Part shown: in pieces, positions 41,088 to 48,652 of the stretch
How positions within the stretch are numbered: the first letter of the stretch is position 1
Layout: the number at the start of each line of letters is the position of its first letter
Assembly (NCBI GenBank): GCA_020633295.1
Contig: JACKDW010000001.1
Location: 186,001 to 250,000 of the forward strand
DNA: 64,000 nt
Direction: 5' to 3'
From: Myxococcales bacterium
GTDB taxonomy: Bacteria; Myxococcota_A; Polyangia; Nannocystales; Nannocystaceae
Made by a program: the position numbers and the translations under genes
Notes under the pieces: generated by a model
What the model was told of the DNA's origin: nothing
What the model saw: the letters and a program-made list of their open reading frames with translations, nothing else
The model's database searches: none

Positions 41088-41093
41088 TACGAT
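41088..41093 (+). promoter_or_regulatory. -10-like TACGAT, leaderless spacing
   Basis: TACGAT, 5 nt, then the GTG at 41099. Confidence 0.35.
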
Positions 41094-41098
41094 TCCGC

Positions 41099-41680
41099 GT
41101 GCACACGCATCCACAGAGACGCTCGACACGCGCGCGCCGACTCGCGCTCGGGCTCACGCTGCTCGCCGGCTCCTGCCAGGGCACGTTGACGACCATCGAG
41201 CTCGAGCGCTCCGCGTTGGCGGAGGTGCCCGCCGCGACCCTCGTCGAGACGCTGATCGGCGACCTCGGGCTCAGCGAGTTCTCGATGCTCGACATCACGA
41301 CCGCAGAGGAGATCCAGAACCAGGGCGCCGAGCCCGGGGACATCAAGGACGTGACGCTCGGCGCGTTCACCCTGAGCACGACCTCGCCCGAGGGCGCGGA
41401 CCTCTCGTTCATCGACTCCATCGAGGTGTACGTCGCCAGCGAGGGGCTCGAGCGCCGCCGCGTCGCCCACCGTGACGCCTTCCCGGAGGGACAGTCCAGC
41501 GTCGAGCTCGAGCTCGACGAGGTCGACCTCACGGACTACGCGGTCTCGGCCGCGATGACCTTCGAGCTCGAGGCGGGCGGACAGCGACCCGAGGACGCGA
41601 CGGGCCTGCGCGCCGACGTCGTCGTGCTCGTCGGCGTGACGGTCCAGGGCGCGTGCAAGGCGGCGCAGCGCGACATGTAG
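41099..41680 (+). CDS. Lipoprotein of unknown function
   Basis: 193 residues from a GTG placed 5 nt after a -10-like hexamer. The signal RLALGLTLLAGSC gives the lipobox. The mature protein looks all-beta (TTIELERSALAEVP, IKDVTLGAFTLSTTSPEG, LSFIDSIEVYVASEGLE, VELELDEVDLTDYAVSAAMTF) and ends with one Cys (VQGACKAAQRDM). It resembles uncharacterised lipid-anchored proteins of myxobacteria with an immunoglobulin- or LEA-like sandwich. I cannot name a family. It lies just downstream of the 12-residue-repeat lipoprotein. Confidence 0.75.
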   Translation: MHTHPQRRSTRARRLALGLTLLAGSCQGTLTTIELERSALAEVPAATLVETLIGDLGLSEFSMLDITTAEEIQNQGAEPGDIKDVTLGAFTLSTTSPEGADLSFIDSIEVYVASEGLERRRVAHRDAFPEGQSSVELELDEVDLTDYAVSAAMTFELEAGGQRPEDATGLRADVVVLVGVTVQGACKAAQRDM

Positions 41681-41727
41681 GGACGACTTCGGGGTCCCGG
41701 CGCCGCCGCGCGAGTCCTGCGGACCGC

Positions 41728-42624
41728 TCACTTGTGGCGGTAGATCAGGAACTCGAACCAGCGACTCGGTGTGTCCGAGACCTGAACATCGAAGCGGTAC
41801 TCCGCCGTCCGGACGAGCAAGCCGTAGGGGCTGTCGGGCCACGCTCCGGCGCTGTGATCGATCTGCTCCTGCGTCTGCCCGTCGCGCGTGAACTCGATCA
41901 CCGCGCGCGCGCTCTGCCAGTCGTACTGCGGCCCGCAGACAAACGAGCAGTCGGTGTCGTCCTCGTAGATCTCTGGATCCGGGCACTCCTGGCGCTCGCT
42001 CACCGCGAAGGGCGAGAGCGAGGGCAGCCCGCCCCAGATCGGGACGCTGCTCGCCCTCAGCCCCGCGAGCACGAGCTCGCTGGACTCGCGACGGAGCGCG
42101 AACTGAAACTCCCACCACCACGGCGCGACGATGACCAGGTCGAAGATCACCGGCTCGCCCGGCTCGAGATCGAGCTCGCCGATCACCGGCGCGGCGTCGA
42201 TCGCGAGCGTGTGCGTCGTCGGCTCCTGGTCGCAGTCGACGAGCTGCACGGTGAGCGCGTCGACGAGGCCGACCGCGCAGTGCTGCGTCAGCGTGATGTC
42301 TTGAAAGTTCACGAGGTCTTCGTCGAAGTCGACGTTCAGCGTGATGTCCTCCGGCGGTGGTTCGCAGGCCGGCTCGCCCGTGGTCGCGTCTCCGCCGGTC
42401 GTCGTGGTCGCGCCGACCGCGGTGGTGCTCGTCGTCGCGCCGCTCGAGCTGGTCCCCGTCGAGGCGGCGACCGTGGTGCTCTGGGCGCCAGACGTGTCGG
42501 CGCTCGAGCTCGCGCTCGCGCCGCTCGATGACGTCTCGCTCGTCCCCTCGCTCGTCCCTGCAGGTTCGGGCGCGCAGGCGAAGAGCGCGAGCACGGGCGC
42601 GATCAGCGATGTTCGGCTGTGCAT
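41728..42624 (-). CDS. Lipoprotein with Thr/Ser/Gly linker, unknown domain
   Basis: 298 residues from the ATG at 42624, six bases after TATCCT on the same strand. The lipobox is in LIAPVLALFAC. Residues 20-88 are a Ser/Thr/Ala/Gly linker. The remainder is beta-rich with Cys residues and aromatic blocks (VNFQDITLTQHCAVGLVDALT, IVAPWWWEFQFALRRESSEL, FVCGPQYDWQSARAVIEF) and no recognised domain. The tail RWFEFLIYRHK is unusual. It ends close to the convergent lipoprotein gene. A cell-surface role is inferred from the signal only. Confidence 0.78.
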   Translation of the reverse strand: MHSRTSLIAPVLALFACAPEPAGTSEGTSETSSSGASASSSADTSGAQSTTVAASTGTSSSGATTSTTAVGATTTTGGDATTGEPACEPPPEDITLNVDFDEDLVNFQDITLTQHCAVGLVDALTVQLVDCDQEPTTHTLAIDAAPVIGELDLEPGEPVIFDLVIVAPWWWEFQFALRRESSELVLAGLRASSVPIWGGLPSLSPFAVSERQECPDPEIYEDDTDCSFVCGPQYDWQSARAVIEFTRDGQTQEQIDHSAGAWPDSPYGLLVRTAEYRFDVQVSDTPSRWFEFLIYRHK

Positions 42625-42630
42625 GGCACA

Positions 42631-42636
42631 AGGATA
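42631..42636 (-). promoter_or_regulatory. -10-like TATCCT, leaderless spacing
   Basis: On the minus strand TATCCT is followed by 6 nt (tgtgcc) and the ATG at 42624. Confidence 0.5.
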
Positions 42637-42758
42637 GGTCCGCTTCGGCGCCCCATCGATCGCCGCAGCCGCGCCGAAATTCGAAAAAAATGTGCAAGCG
42701 TCCGCGACGAGCCGCGGCGCGCACGCCGATCGCTCGCTACGCGCGTCCCGACGCGCGC

Positions 42759-44675
42759 TCAGGCGAAGAACGCCTCGGCGTCGACGTAGCGCGCGCCGAT
42801 CGCCTCGGCGAACTTTCGGTCCGACTCCATGTCGCCGACCATGACGAGGTGCTCCTGGGCCAGCTTGTACTTGCGCGTCAGGTACACGCCCCAGCCCGGC
42901 AGCGGTTTGCGACAGAAGCAGCCGACCGGGAACGACTTGTGCGGACAGAACACGACCTCCGTGATCGGGAGGTCGAGCAGCGCTCGCGTGCGCGCGAAGC
43001 AGGCCGCCGCGTCGTCGTGGCTGAGCTTTCCCGACGCGACCCCGCTCTGGTTCGAAATGAAGAACAGCTGGTAGCCGTCGTCGATCCAGCGCTGCAGGAC
43101 CTCGCGGCGCCCCGGCAGGAGGCGCACGTCGTCGGGCGCGCGCGGGTAGATCTCGCCGCTCGCGGTCACCCGCAGCGTGCCGTCGACATCGAGCAGCAGG
43201 CCCTTGCCCGTGTGGTCCTCGGGCGCCGGCCGTCGCGTGAACGGGACCGACTCGATGGCCGCGAAGCCCTCGTCCGCGCCCGGCGGCTCGAAGCACTGCG
43301 CGTAGCGGCTCAGCGCCGCGGGCGGCGGCAGGTTCGGGTCGGACTTCGCCAGCTCCTTGAGCTCGTCGCCGCCGGGCAGGTGATCGTAGCGCTCGAGCAT
43401 GCGCGCGACGACGTTGATCATCGCCTCGCGCGGCGGGGTCGTCAGGTGCACGCAGCGGACCGGGACGCCGCGGCGGTGCGCGGCCTGGATGACGCCGGCC
43501 CGCGAGACCCGGGTCGGGTAGGTGTTGTCGAGCACGACGCGCCGCTGACCGCCGACGAGCAGCGCGTCGAGCCGCGGCAGCAGGTCGGCGAGCTTGCCCC
43601 CGAGCGCGTCGCGGTTGAGCCGCGCGTAGCCGGCCGCGACGTAGGCGTCGACGCGCGAGGACTTGCCCGCGCCCTGGATGCCGGTGACCAGCACCACCTC
43701 GTCTTGCTCACCTGGCCCCGCGTTCATGTCGAGCGCGGGCAGCGTGGCCGGGTCGACGGGCGGCTCGAGCTCGCGCAGCGCCTCCGGGCTCGGCGCGAAG
43801 CTGATCTTCTTGCGCAGCTCGCGATCGGCGTCGTCGAGCCGCACCCTGAGGGCGCGCAGCGACGAGTCGACGCTCTCCGCGCGCGTCGCCCCGATCAGCG
43901 GCAGCACCGGCCCGGGCAGGTCGAGCAGCGTCGCGAGCGCGGCCTCGTGCGGCGTGATCTTGTGCTTGCTCGCCAGCGGCTTCATCGCGCGGTTCTTCTG
44001 CAGCTTCTCGACCTTCGCGTGCCCGCCGAGCGGGCGGTGGGCGAGCAGCGGGATCCCGCGCCGCGCGGCCAGCTCCACGAGGCCCGCCTTGCCCGTCGCG
44101 CGGCTCATCACGCTGAGCTCGCACTGCAGCGCGGTCACGTCGAAGTGCCGCTGCGCCTGCCGGACCTCGGCGATCGAGACGTTGCAGAGCCCGAGGTGCC
44201 GGATCTTGCCGGCGCGCTGCAGCGCCGCCAGCGTCGTCAGCGAGTCCTCGAAGGGGACGCCCGGGTCGTTGACGTGCAGCAGGAACAGGAACAGCTGCTC
44301 GACGCCGAGCGCCGCGAGGCTGCCGTCGACCGACGCGCGCAGGCGTTCGGGCGTGGCGTTCGGCCGCCACTTGCCCTTGGGCCGCGCGAGCCCGGCCTTC
44401 GTCACCAGGTGAACCTGGTCTTTCGGACCGCTCCACTGCGCGAGCGCCTCGCGGGCCAGGCGCTCGCTGTAGTGGAGGTCGTCCTCGTCGAGCGCGTAGA
44501 CATCGGCGAGGTCGAGCACGCGGATCCCGTGGTCGAGCGCGTGGTGAATGACCCTGATCGCGTCGGCCTCGGCGGGCCGCCCCTCGGTCGAGAGCCGGAG
44601 CAGGCCGAGGGCGAGCGGGACCTCCAGGTCGCCGAGCACGCCGTAGCGCGGGCGAGGTTCGTTGGGCGCGTGCAT
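42759..44675 (-). CDS. Triple fusion: aldo/keto reductase + polynucleotide-kinase-like + HAD phosphatase
   Basis: 638 residues. The ATG at 44675 has GGAGG 7 nt before it. Residues 1-300 are an aldo/keto reductase with the D...Y, K and H catalytic positions (LDLADVYALD, VTKAGL, FLLHVND). Residues about 320-465 are a P-loop kinase of the T4 polynucleotide kinase/zeta type: GIQGAGKSSRVDAYVAAGY, RLNRDALGG, VVLDNTYPTRVSRA. Residues about 475-638 are a HAD-IIIA phosphatase: LLLDVDGTLR, FFISNQSGVASG, a zinc loop VFCPHKSFPVGCFCRKP as in GmhB/HisB, and MVGDMESDRKF. The last two domains together resemble PNK-phosphatase repair enzymes. Fusion to an oxidoreductase is unusual. Substrates may be nucleic acid ends or sugar phosphates. 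Confidence 0.88.
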   Translation of the reverse strand: MHAPNEPRPRYGVLGDLEVPLALGLLRLSTEGRPAEADAIRVIHHALDHGIRVLDLADVYALDEDDLHYSERLAREALAQWSGPKDQVHLVTKAGLARPKGKWRPNATPERLRASVDGSLAALGVEQLFLFLLHVNDPGVPFEDSLTTLAALQRAGKIRHLGLCNVSIAEVRQAQRHFDVTALQCELSVMSRATGKAGLVELAARRGIPLLAHRPLGGHAKVEKLQKNRAMKPLASKHKITPHEAALATLLDLPGPVLPLIGATRAESVDSSLRALRVRLDDADRELRKKISFAPSPEALRELEPPVDPATLPALDMNAGPGEQDEVVLVTGIQGAGKSSRVDAYVAAGYARLNRDALGGKLADLLPRLDALLVGGQRRVVLDNTYPTRVSRAGVIQAAHRRGVPVRCVHLTTPPREAMINVVARMLERYDHLPGGDELKELAKSDPNLPPPAALSRYAQCFEPPGADEGFAAIESVPFTRRPAPEDHTGKGLLLDVDGTLRVTASGEIYPRAPDDVRLLPGRREVLQRWIDDGYQLFFISNQSGVASGKLSHDDAAACFARTRALLDLPITEVVFCPHKSFPVGCFCRKPLPGWGVYLTRKYKLAQEHLVMVGDMESDRKFAEAIGARYVDAEAFFA

Positions 44676-44796
44676 GATCAAGCCTCCGTGGCGACGTCGA
44701 GGGACCTCGAGCGTTCGACGATGCTCATAGAACCCCGTCGCGCGCGCGACAAGCCCTCGCGCGCCGACCCGACACGCGTCGGCTCCGTACCCGCGG

Positions 44797-45456
44797 CTAC
44801 GCCTGCGGCGTCCACCGAACGACGCGCGCGTCGGCGAGCTCCTCGATCGTCAGCGCGTCCGCGGAGCCGCCGAAGCCCTGGATCACCGTGATCGGGACCC
44901 CGCGACGGCTCGCGGCGATCAGCTCGCGGCGCGACTGCTCGCCGCCGCCGAGCATCACGAGCCCGTCGATCGAGCGCACGAACACGCCGGACTCGTCGCC
45001 GAAGCGCCAGCCGACGGGGACGACGTAGCGCATGGGCGCGAGCGTGAGCTCGACCGCCTGCCCGGCGGTGATGCCCATGGCGGTGATGCCCAGGCGCGCG
45101 CAGGCGGCGTAGGTCAGGTTGAGCACGCCGGCATCGGTCGCGCCGCTGACGACGACGAGCGCGTCGCCGTGGCGCGCGCGCGCGGCCTCGAGCTCCGCCG
45201 TGAGCAGCCGCCGCGCGTCCTCCTTGTGGCGCGCGACGGGCCCGCGCCAGCGCCCGGCGAAGCCGACCACGCCCAGCAGGTGCCACCCGGACGCCGCCTT
45301 GCGCGACGCGAGCGCGTCGGGCGTGAGCAGCTCGGCGTCGGTCGCCGCCCGCCAGCGCTCGACGTCGATCACCTCGCCGCCGCGCTTGCGCTTCCTCCTC
45401 GTGTCGCGCCTCCCCACGTCCAGGTCAGTAGGCCGCCGACGTCGCGCCGCGGTCAA
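44797..45456 (-). CDS. SLOG/LOG-like Rossmannoid protein
   Basis: The open frame starts at a TTG (45456); a GTG at 45372 (VIDVERWRAATD) may be the true start because the first 28 residues are Arg-rich. The body has nucleotide-binding-fold features: HLLGVVGFAGRWRG, ALVVVSGATDAGVLNLTYAACA, GITAMGITAGQA and DGLVMLGGGEQSRREL, resembling the SLOG superfamily (LOG, TIR-like sensors) that binds nucleotide-type ligands. It contains GGGEQS rather than the LOG motif PGGxGTxxE, so it is not a lysine decarboxylase-like phosphoribohydrolase. It lies 122 bp before the triple-fusion gene on the same strand. Function unknown. Confidence 0.65.
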   Translation of the reverse strand: MTAARRRRPTDLDVGRRDTRRKRKRGGEVIDVERWRAATDAELLTPDALASRKAASGWHLLGVVGFAGRWRGPVARHKEDARRLLTAELEAARARHGDALVVVSGATDAGVLNLTYAACARLGITAMGITAGQAVELTLAPMRYVVPVGWRFGDESGVFVRSIDGLVMLGGGEQSRRELIAASRRGVPITVIQGFGGSADALTIEELADARVVRWTPQA

Positions 45457-45532
45457 GCCCGCGGCCCGCCCGTGCTCTCGCCCGGATCACGCGCGCGTCC
45501 ACGCCCAGCGCTCGCGGCGGCCGCTCGGCCGC

Positions 45533-46264
45533 TCACGCGCCGTCGGACTCGAGCGCCGCGATCGCCTCCAGGAGCGCCCCGGTCCCGCGCGCGATCAGCT
45601 CGCCGGCGATCTGTCGCGCGCGCGCCTCGTCGACGTCCGCGACCGCCACCGCGATCGCGCGGTACGACGGCACGTCCTCGAGCTCGCCGCGGAGCACCTC
45701 GGCCAGCTCCTCCTGGAAGCCGTCGTAGGCGACGCGCAGGCTGTTGAACGCGAGCCGGTAGGCGATGTTGTCGGCGCCGCGCACCAGCACGTCCCAGAAC
45801 TCCAGCGCGAGCGCCTGCAGCGTCGTCAGCTCGCCCTCGTGCCGCTCCATCCGCCGGGCGACCTCGGCGAGCCCGGCGGCGATCTCGGGCGAGGCTCGCC
45901 GCGCGCACAGCCGGGCGATGTCCGGCGCCATCGCGGCGCGCAGCTCCATCAGGCTGCGCACCACCGCGAGGTCAATCTCACCACCTGACTTAAAGAGCAG
46001 ACGCGGAAGCAGCTCGAGGCTGCTCGACTCGCGGAAGTCGAGCACGCGCGTGCCCTCGCCGTGCTGCGTCGCGATCAGCCCCATCTGCGAGAGCCGCTTG
46101 AGCGCCTCTCGCACGGCGCCGCGGTTGACCTGCAGCATCTCGCAGAGCGCTCGCTCAGCCGGCAGCTTGTCGCCCGGCGCCATCTTCCCGTGGACGATCT
46201 GGTCAAGCAGCTGCTCGAAGACGTCATCCGATAAAGATCTACGCGTGACGGGGCGAAACGGCAT
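45533..46264 (-). CDS. GntR-family regulator, FadR subfamily
   Basis: 243 residues from the ATG at 46264. The winged helix is intact (SDDVFEQLLDQIVHGKMAPGD, LPAERALCEMLQVNRGAVREAL, GLIATQHGEGTRV). The C-terminal all-helical FCD-like domain follows (VVRSLMELRAAMAPDIARLCA, YDGFQEELAEVL). The family senses acyl-CoA or organic acids. A GGT-CTT-ACC inverted repeat 16 bp before the start suits autoregulation. No metabolic operon is immediately beside it. The SLOG-like gene lies downstream on the same strand, 76 bp away. Confidence 0.9.
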   Translation of the reverse strand: MPFRPVTRRSLSDDVFEQLLDQIVHGKMAPGDKLPAERALCEMLQVNRGAVREALKRLSQMGLIATQHGEGTRVLDFRESSSLELLPRLLFKSGGEIDLAVVRSLMELRAAMAPDIARLCARRASPEIAAGLAEVARRMERHEGELTTLQALALEFWDVLVRGADNIAYRLAFNSLRVAYDGFQEELAEVLRGELEDVPSYRAIAVAVADVDEARARQIAGELIARGTGALLEAIAALESDGA

Positions 46265-46279
46265 CGGCGGCGGCTCGTC

Positions 46280-46288
46280 GGTCTTACC
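46280..46288. promoter_or_regulatory. Candidate FadR-type operator GGT-CTT-ACC
   Basis: Small inverted repeat with the GT-N3-AC core of FadR-family operators, just upstream of the regulator gene. It is short, so chance is possible. Confidence 0.3.
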
Positions 46289-46369
46289 ACCTCAGCACAA
46301 TTGCGCAAGGGTCGCGCGCGGGTCTGCCCCTCCGCGCGACCTGGGCTTCGGTACTGAAGAGCTGGACGC

Positions 46370-47380
46370 CTAGTAGATGAACTCGTCGTTCCCGTACGTC
46401 ACCGTCACGAGCACGATCGTGTCGCCCTTGACGTTGGCCGGCAGGCCCGCGTAGGCCGTCGCCACGCTCTCGGCGTGCATCTCCTCGTAGGCGATGACGT
46501 GCAGGATCTGCTTGATCCACTGATCCTCCGGCGCGACGTTGGCCGTGCTCAGCGGGATGTCGCCGAGCTTGTCGGTCAGCAGCGCCTCCGCCTGCGCGAC
46601 CGTGTACGGGTCGTCGGGCGGGAAGCCGTACGCGCGCGTCACGCTCACGCCGACCTTCAGGCCGTCGAGCTCAACGAGCAGGTCGGTCTTCTTGCCCATG
46701 GGATCGGTGTAGACGACCTCCCCCTCGGTCTTGAGCAGCGTCGCCATGTCGCAGCGCGCGAGCACCTCGAACGCGATGACCTCCGAGTGCAGTGAATTCT
46801 GGTTGAGGTTGCCGTCGTCAAAGACCTCCTTGCCGCCCGGCGTCAGGAGGTCGTAGTCGAAGCCGAGGTCGCCGAAGTCGATCGAGTTCGCGAACAGGAA
46901 CGAGCCGGGGGCGTTGATCTCCATGGCGTCGATCAGCCCGCACTCGCCGGCGAGCTCGCCCAGCTCGCCGTCCGCGCCCGTCGTCGCGCCGGTCGTCTCG
47001 TCCGTCGTCGTCGCGCCGATCGTCGTCGCGCCGATCGTCGTCGCGCCGATCGTCGTCTCGCCGACCGTCGCGCTCACGCCCATCGTCGTCGCGTCGTCGA
47101 TCGTCGTCGCGCCCGTCGCTCCCGTCGTCGCGCTCCCGGTCGCGCTCCCGGTCGCGCTCGACGAAGCTGTCGCGGAGGTCATCTCCGAGGTCGTCGGGCC
47201 GGCCGTGGTCGACCCCGCGCTCCCGCCCGTCGTCGCGGCGGCCGTCGAGCTCGCGTCGCTGTCGCTCGACGCGGCGCTCGTCTCGCTCGCGCTCCCGCCG
47301 TCGCCGCCGCCGCAGGCCAGCGGACCGGCGAGCGCGAACACGAACGAGAGCGCGGAGGGGGCGGCGTGGTGGCGGCGCAT
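46370..47380 (-). CDS. Lipoprotein with Thr-rich repeats and an unknown globular domain
   Basis: 336 residues. Signal ALSFVFALAGPLAC carries the lipobox. Residues 30-140 are Ser/Thr/Ala/Gly with a TTIGA repeat encoded by three 15-bp units (47007-47051). The globular part (145-336) has LIDAMEINAPGSFLFANSIDFG, EVIAFEVLARCDMATLLKTEG, DLLVELDGLKVGVSVTRAYG, IKQILHVIAYEEMHAESVATA and GDTIVLVTVTYGNDEFIY. The DLLVELDG...VGVSVTRAYGFP block looks like a restriction-endonuclease-type fold (D...E-x-K-like) but the expected residues are not all present. Such proteins occur in myxobacteria without known function. Confidence 0.75.
   Translation of the reverse strand: MRRHHAAPSALSFVFALAGPLACGGGDGGSASETSAASSDSDASSTAAATTGGSAGSTTAGPTTSEMTSATASSSATGSATGSATTGATGATTIDDATTMGVSATVGETTIGATTIGATTIGATTTDETTGATTGADGELGELAGECGLIDAMEINAPGSFLFANSIDFGDLGFDYDLLTPGGKEVFDDGNLNQNSLHSEVIAFEVLARCDMATLLKTEGEVVYTDPMGKKTDLLVELDGLKVGVSVTRAYGFPPDDPYTVAQAEALLTDKLGDIPLSTANVAPEDQWIKQILHVIAYEEMHAESVATAYAGLPANVKGDTIVLVTVTYGNDEFIY
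47007..47051. repeat. Three 15-bp coding repeats in the lipoprotein linker
   Basis: gtcgtcgcgccgatc three times in a row, encoding the TTIGA repeat on the minus strand. Confidence 0.9.
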
Positions 47381-47483
47381 GCCCCCACGCTCGCGCGAAC
47401 CCGCGACCCAGGCAAGCCCCCGTCGCGACCGCGACCAGGCGCTCGCCTGGGCCCCGGGCCGCGCGCGGCGGGCCGCCGGCTGC

Positions 47484-47492
47484 TGATATACT
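47484..47492 (+). promoter_or_regulatory. Extended -10 promoter TGA-TATACT upstream of the coiled-coil gene
   Basis: TG-A-TATACT lies 10 nt before the ATG at 47503 with no Shine-Dalgarno sequence, so the transcript would have a leader of only a few bases. Confidence 0.5.
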
Positions 47493-47502
47493 CGTCGTCC
47501 GG

Positions 47503-47805
47503 ATGGGCTTCCTCAAGTACATCGTGCAGGGCGTCGGGTGGAAGATCGGCAGCACGCTCGCCGGCGACGCGATCAAGGACCTCAAGCGATCGCGCCGGGA
47601 CGAGCACGACGACGACGCCGAGACCCCGGCCGAGCGGCGCGCGCGTGAGCGGGCCGAGCAGCGCGCGGCGGAGGAGGAGCGCGTCCGGCTCGAGCGAGAG
47701 CGCGAGCGCGTCCGCGAGGAGAAAGAGCGCGCGCAGCGAGAGCAGGCGCGGCGGATCGAGGACGAGCTCGCGGAGATCAAGCGCGCGCTGCGACGCGACG
47801 GCTGA
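47503..47805 (+). CDS. Small highly charged coiled-coil protein
   Basis: 100 residues. A short amphipathic/hydrophobic start (MGFLKYIVQGVGWKIGSTLAG) is followed by an almost uninterrupted Glu/Arg coiled coil from about residue 40 to 98 (AEQRAAEEERVRLERERER). No domain is recognised. The start could insert in or rest on a membrane. Its own extended -10 box and the coherent coiled-coil register support it being real despite its small size. Confidence 0.7.
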   Translation: MGFLKYIVQGVGWKIGSTLAGDAIKDLKRSRRDEHDDDAETPAERRARERAEQRAAEEERVRLERERERVREEKERAQREQARRIEDELAEIKRALRRDG

Positions 47806-48137
47806 GCGCCATCAACCTGCCCGTTTCGCCATCCGATTCACGGGCGCGCCGCGGCCCCGCGCGCGCGCCAGCGCCGGCGCGCCTCGTCCGCGAGCGACAA
47901 CGGACATGCTCACTCGGACATAACCCCGAGCCGACGCGAGCGCGTCGCACCGTCACCCTTCGCGGACGCGCGCGAACGTACACGCCTCCTCCAGCAGCGC
48001 GCGCGCGCGAAGTCGGTCGCGCAAACGCTGCGTTGACAGAGTTATTTGCGCGAGCGAGGTCGATCAGGCGCCGTCGCGTCGTCGCGGTTGTGGGACGCTG
48101 ACAGCCCGACCACCTCGCACCAGACGAAAGGGAGCCC
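47806..48137. other. 332-bp stretch without a gene
   Basis: Nothing coding is apparent. It includes the AT-richer string gttgacagagttatttgcgc (48031-48050), with TTGACA as a possible -35 but no matching -10, and ggacatgctcactcggacataa near 47905, which resembles the ACATGTC sites described elsewhere in this window. Confidence 0.5.
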
Positions 48138-48584
48138 ATGCTGGAGATCGCGCAATCCACCTCGTTTCAGGCGTACGCGGCGTGCTCCGCCGCGCTGATC
48201 TTCAACCTCCTGTTCCTCGCCGGCTCCACCGCCGTCGCGCGCTCGAAGGCGCAGCAGATGCTGAACCCGGAGGACCAGAAGCTCAACGCGGAGGGCACCG
48301 TCGTCAGCGGCGACGCTGACGCCGGCGCGCGCTACGTCCGCGCCCACCGCAACGCGCTCGAGAACATCCCGATGTTCCTGGTCGCCGGGCTCACCTACAC
48401 GCTCGTCAGCCCGCCGGAGACGATCGCGATCTCGCTGCTCGCCGCGTTCACGGCGCTCCGCTGGCTGCACTCGTTCGCCTACCTGCGCGGCGTGCAGCCC
48501 TGGCGCACCCTCTCGTTCGGGCTGTCGTCGCTGGCGCTGCTGGGGATCGCGGCCCACACCACGATCATCGTCTTTACGACCTGA
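48138..48584 (+). CDS. MAPEG-family membrane protein
   Basis: 148 residues from the ATG at 48138 after aaaggga. Four helices are expected (AACSAALIFNLLFLAGSTAVA, IPMFLVAGLTYTLV, TIAISLLAAFTALRWLHSFAYL, LSSLALLGIAAHTTIIV). RYVRAHRNALENIPMFLV and FTALRWLHSFAYL are the MAPEG signatures (microsomal glutathione transferase 1/prostaglandin E synthase-like). The Arg/Asn/Glu of RxxRAHxNxxEN bind glutathione in this family. A detoxifying glutathione transferase or peroxidase role at the inner membrane is likely. A glutathionyl-hydroquinone reductase elsewhere in the window also implies glutathione use. Confidence 0.93.
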   Translation: MLEIAQSTSFQAYAACSAALIFNLLFLAGSTAVARSKAQQMLNPEDQKLNAEGTVVSGDADAGARYVRAHRNALENIPMFLVAGLTYTLVSPPETIAISLLAAFTALRWLHSFAYLRGVQPWRTLSFGLSSLALLGIAAHTTIIVFTT

Positions 48585-48652
48585 CCCTTCGTACCGGTTC
48601 GACGCGCGGGCCGGTCGCGACCGCGGCGAGCCGCGCGCGCCGGCGCGCGGCG

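Noticed and set aside
42759..44675. Zeta-toxin or toxin-antitoxin reading of the P-loop domain
   Set aside because: No antitoxin partner; the domain is fused to a HAD phosphatase with zinc loop and an aldo-keto reductase, which fits PNK-like enzymes better.
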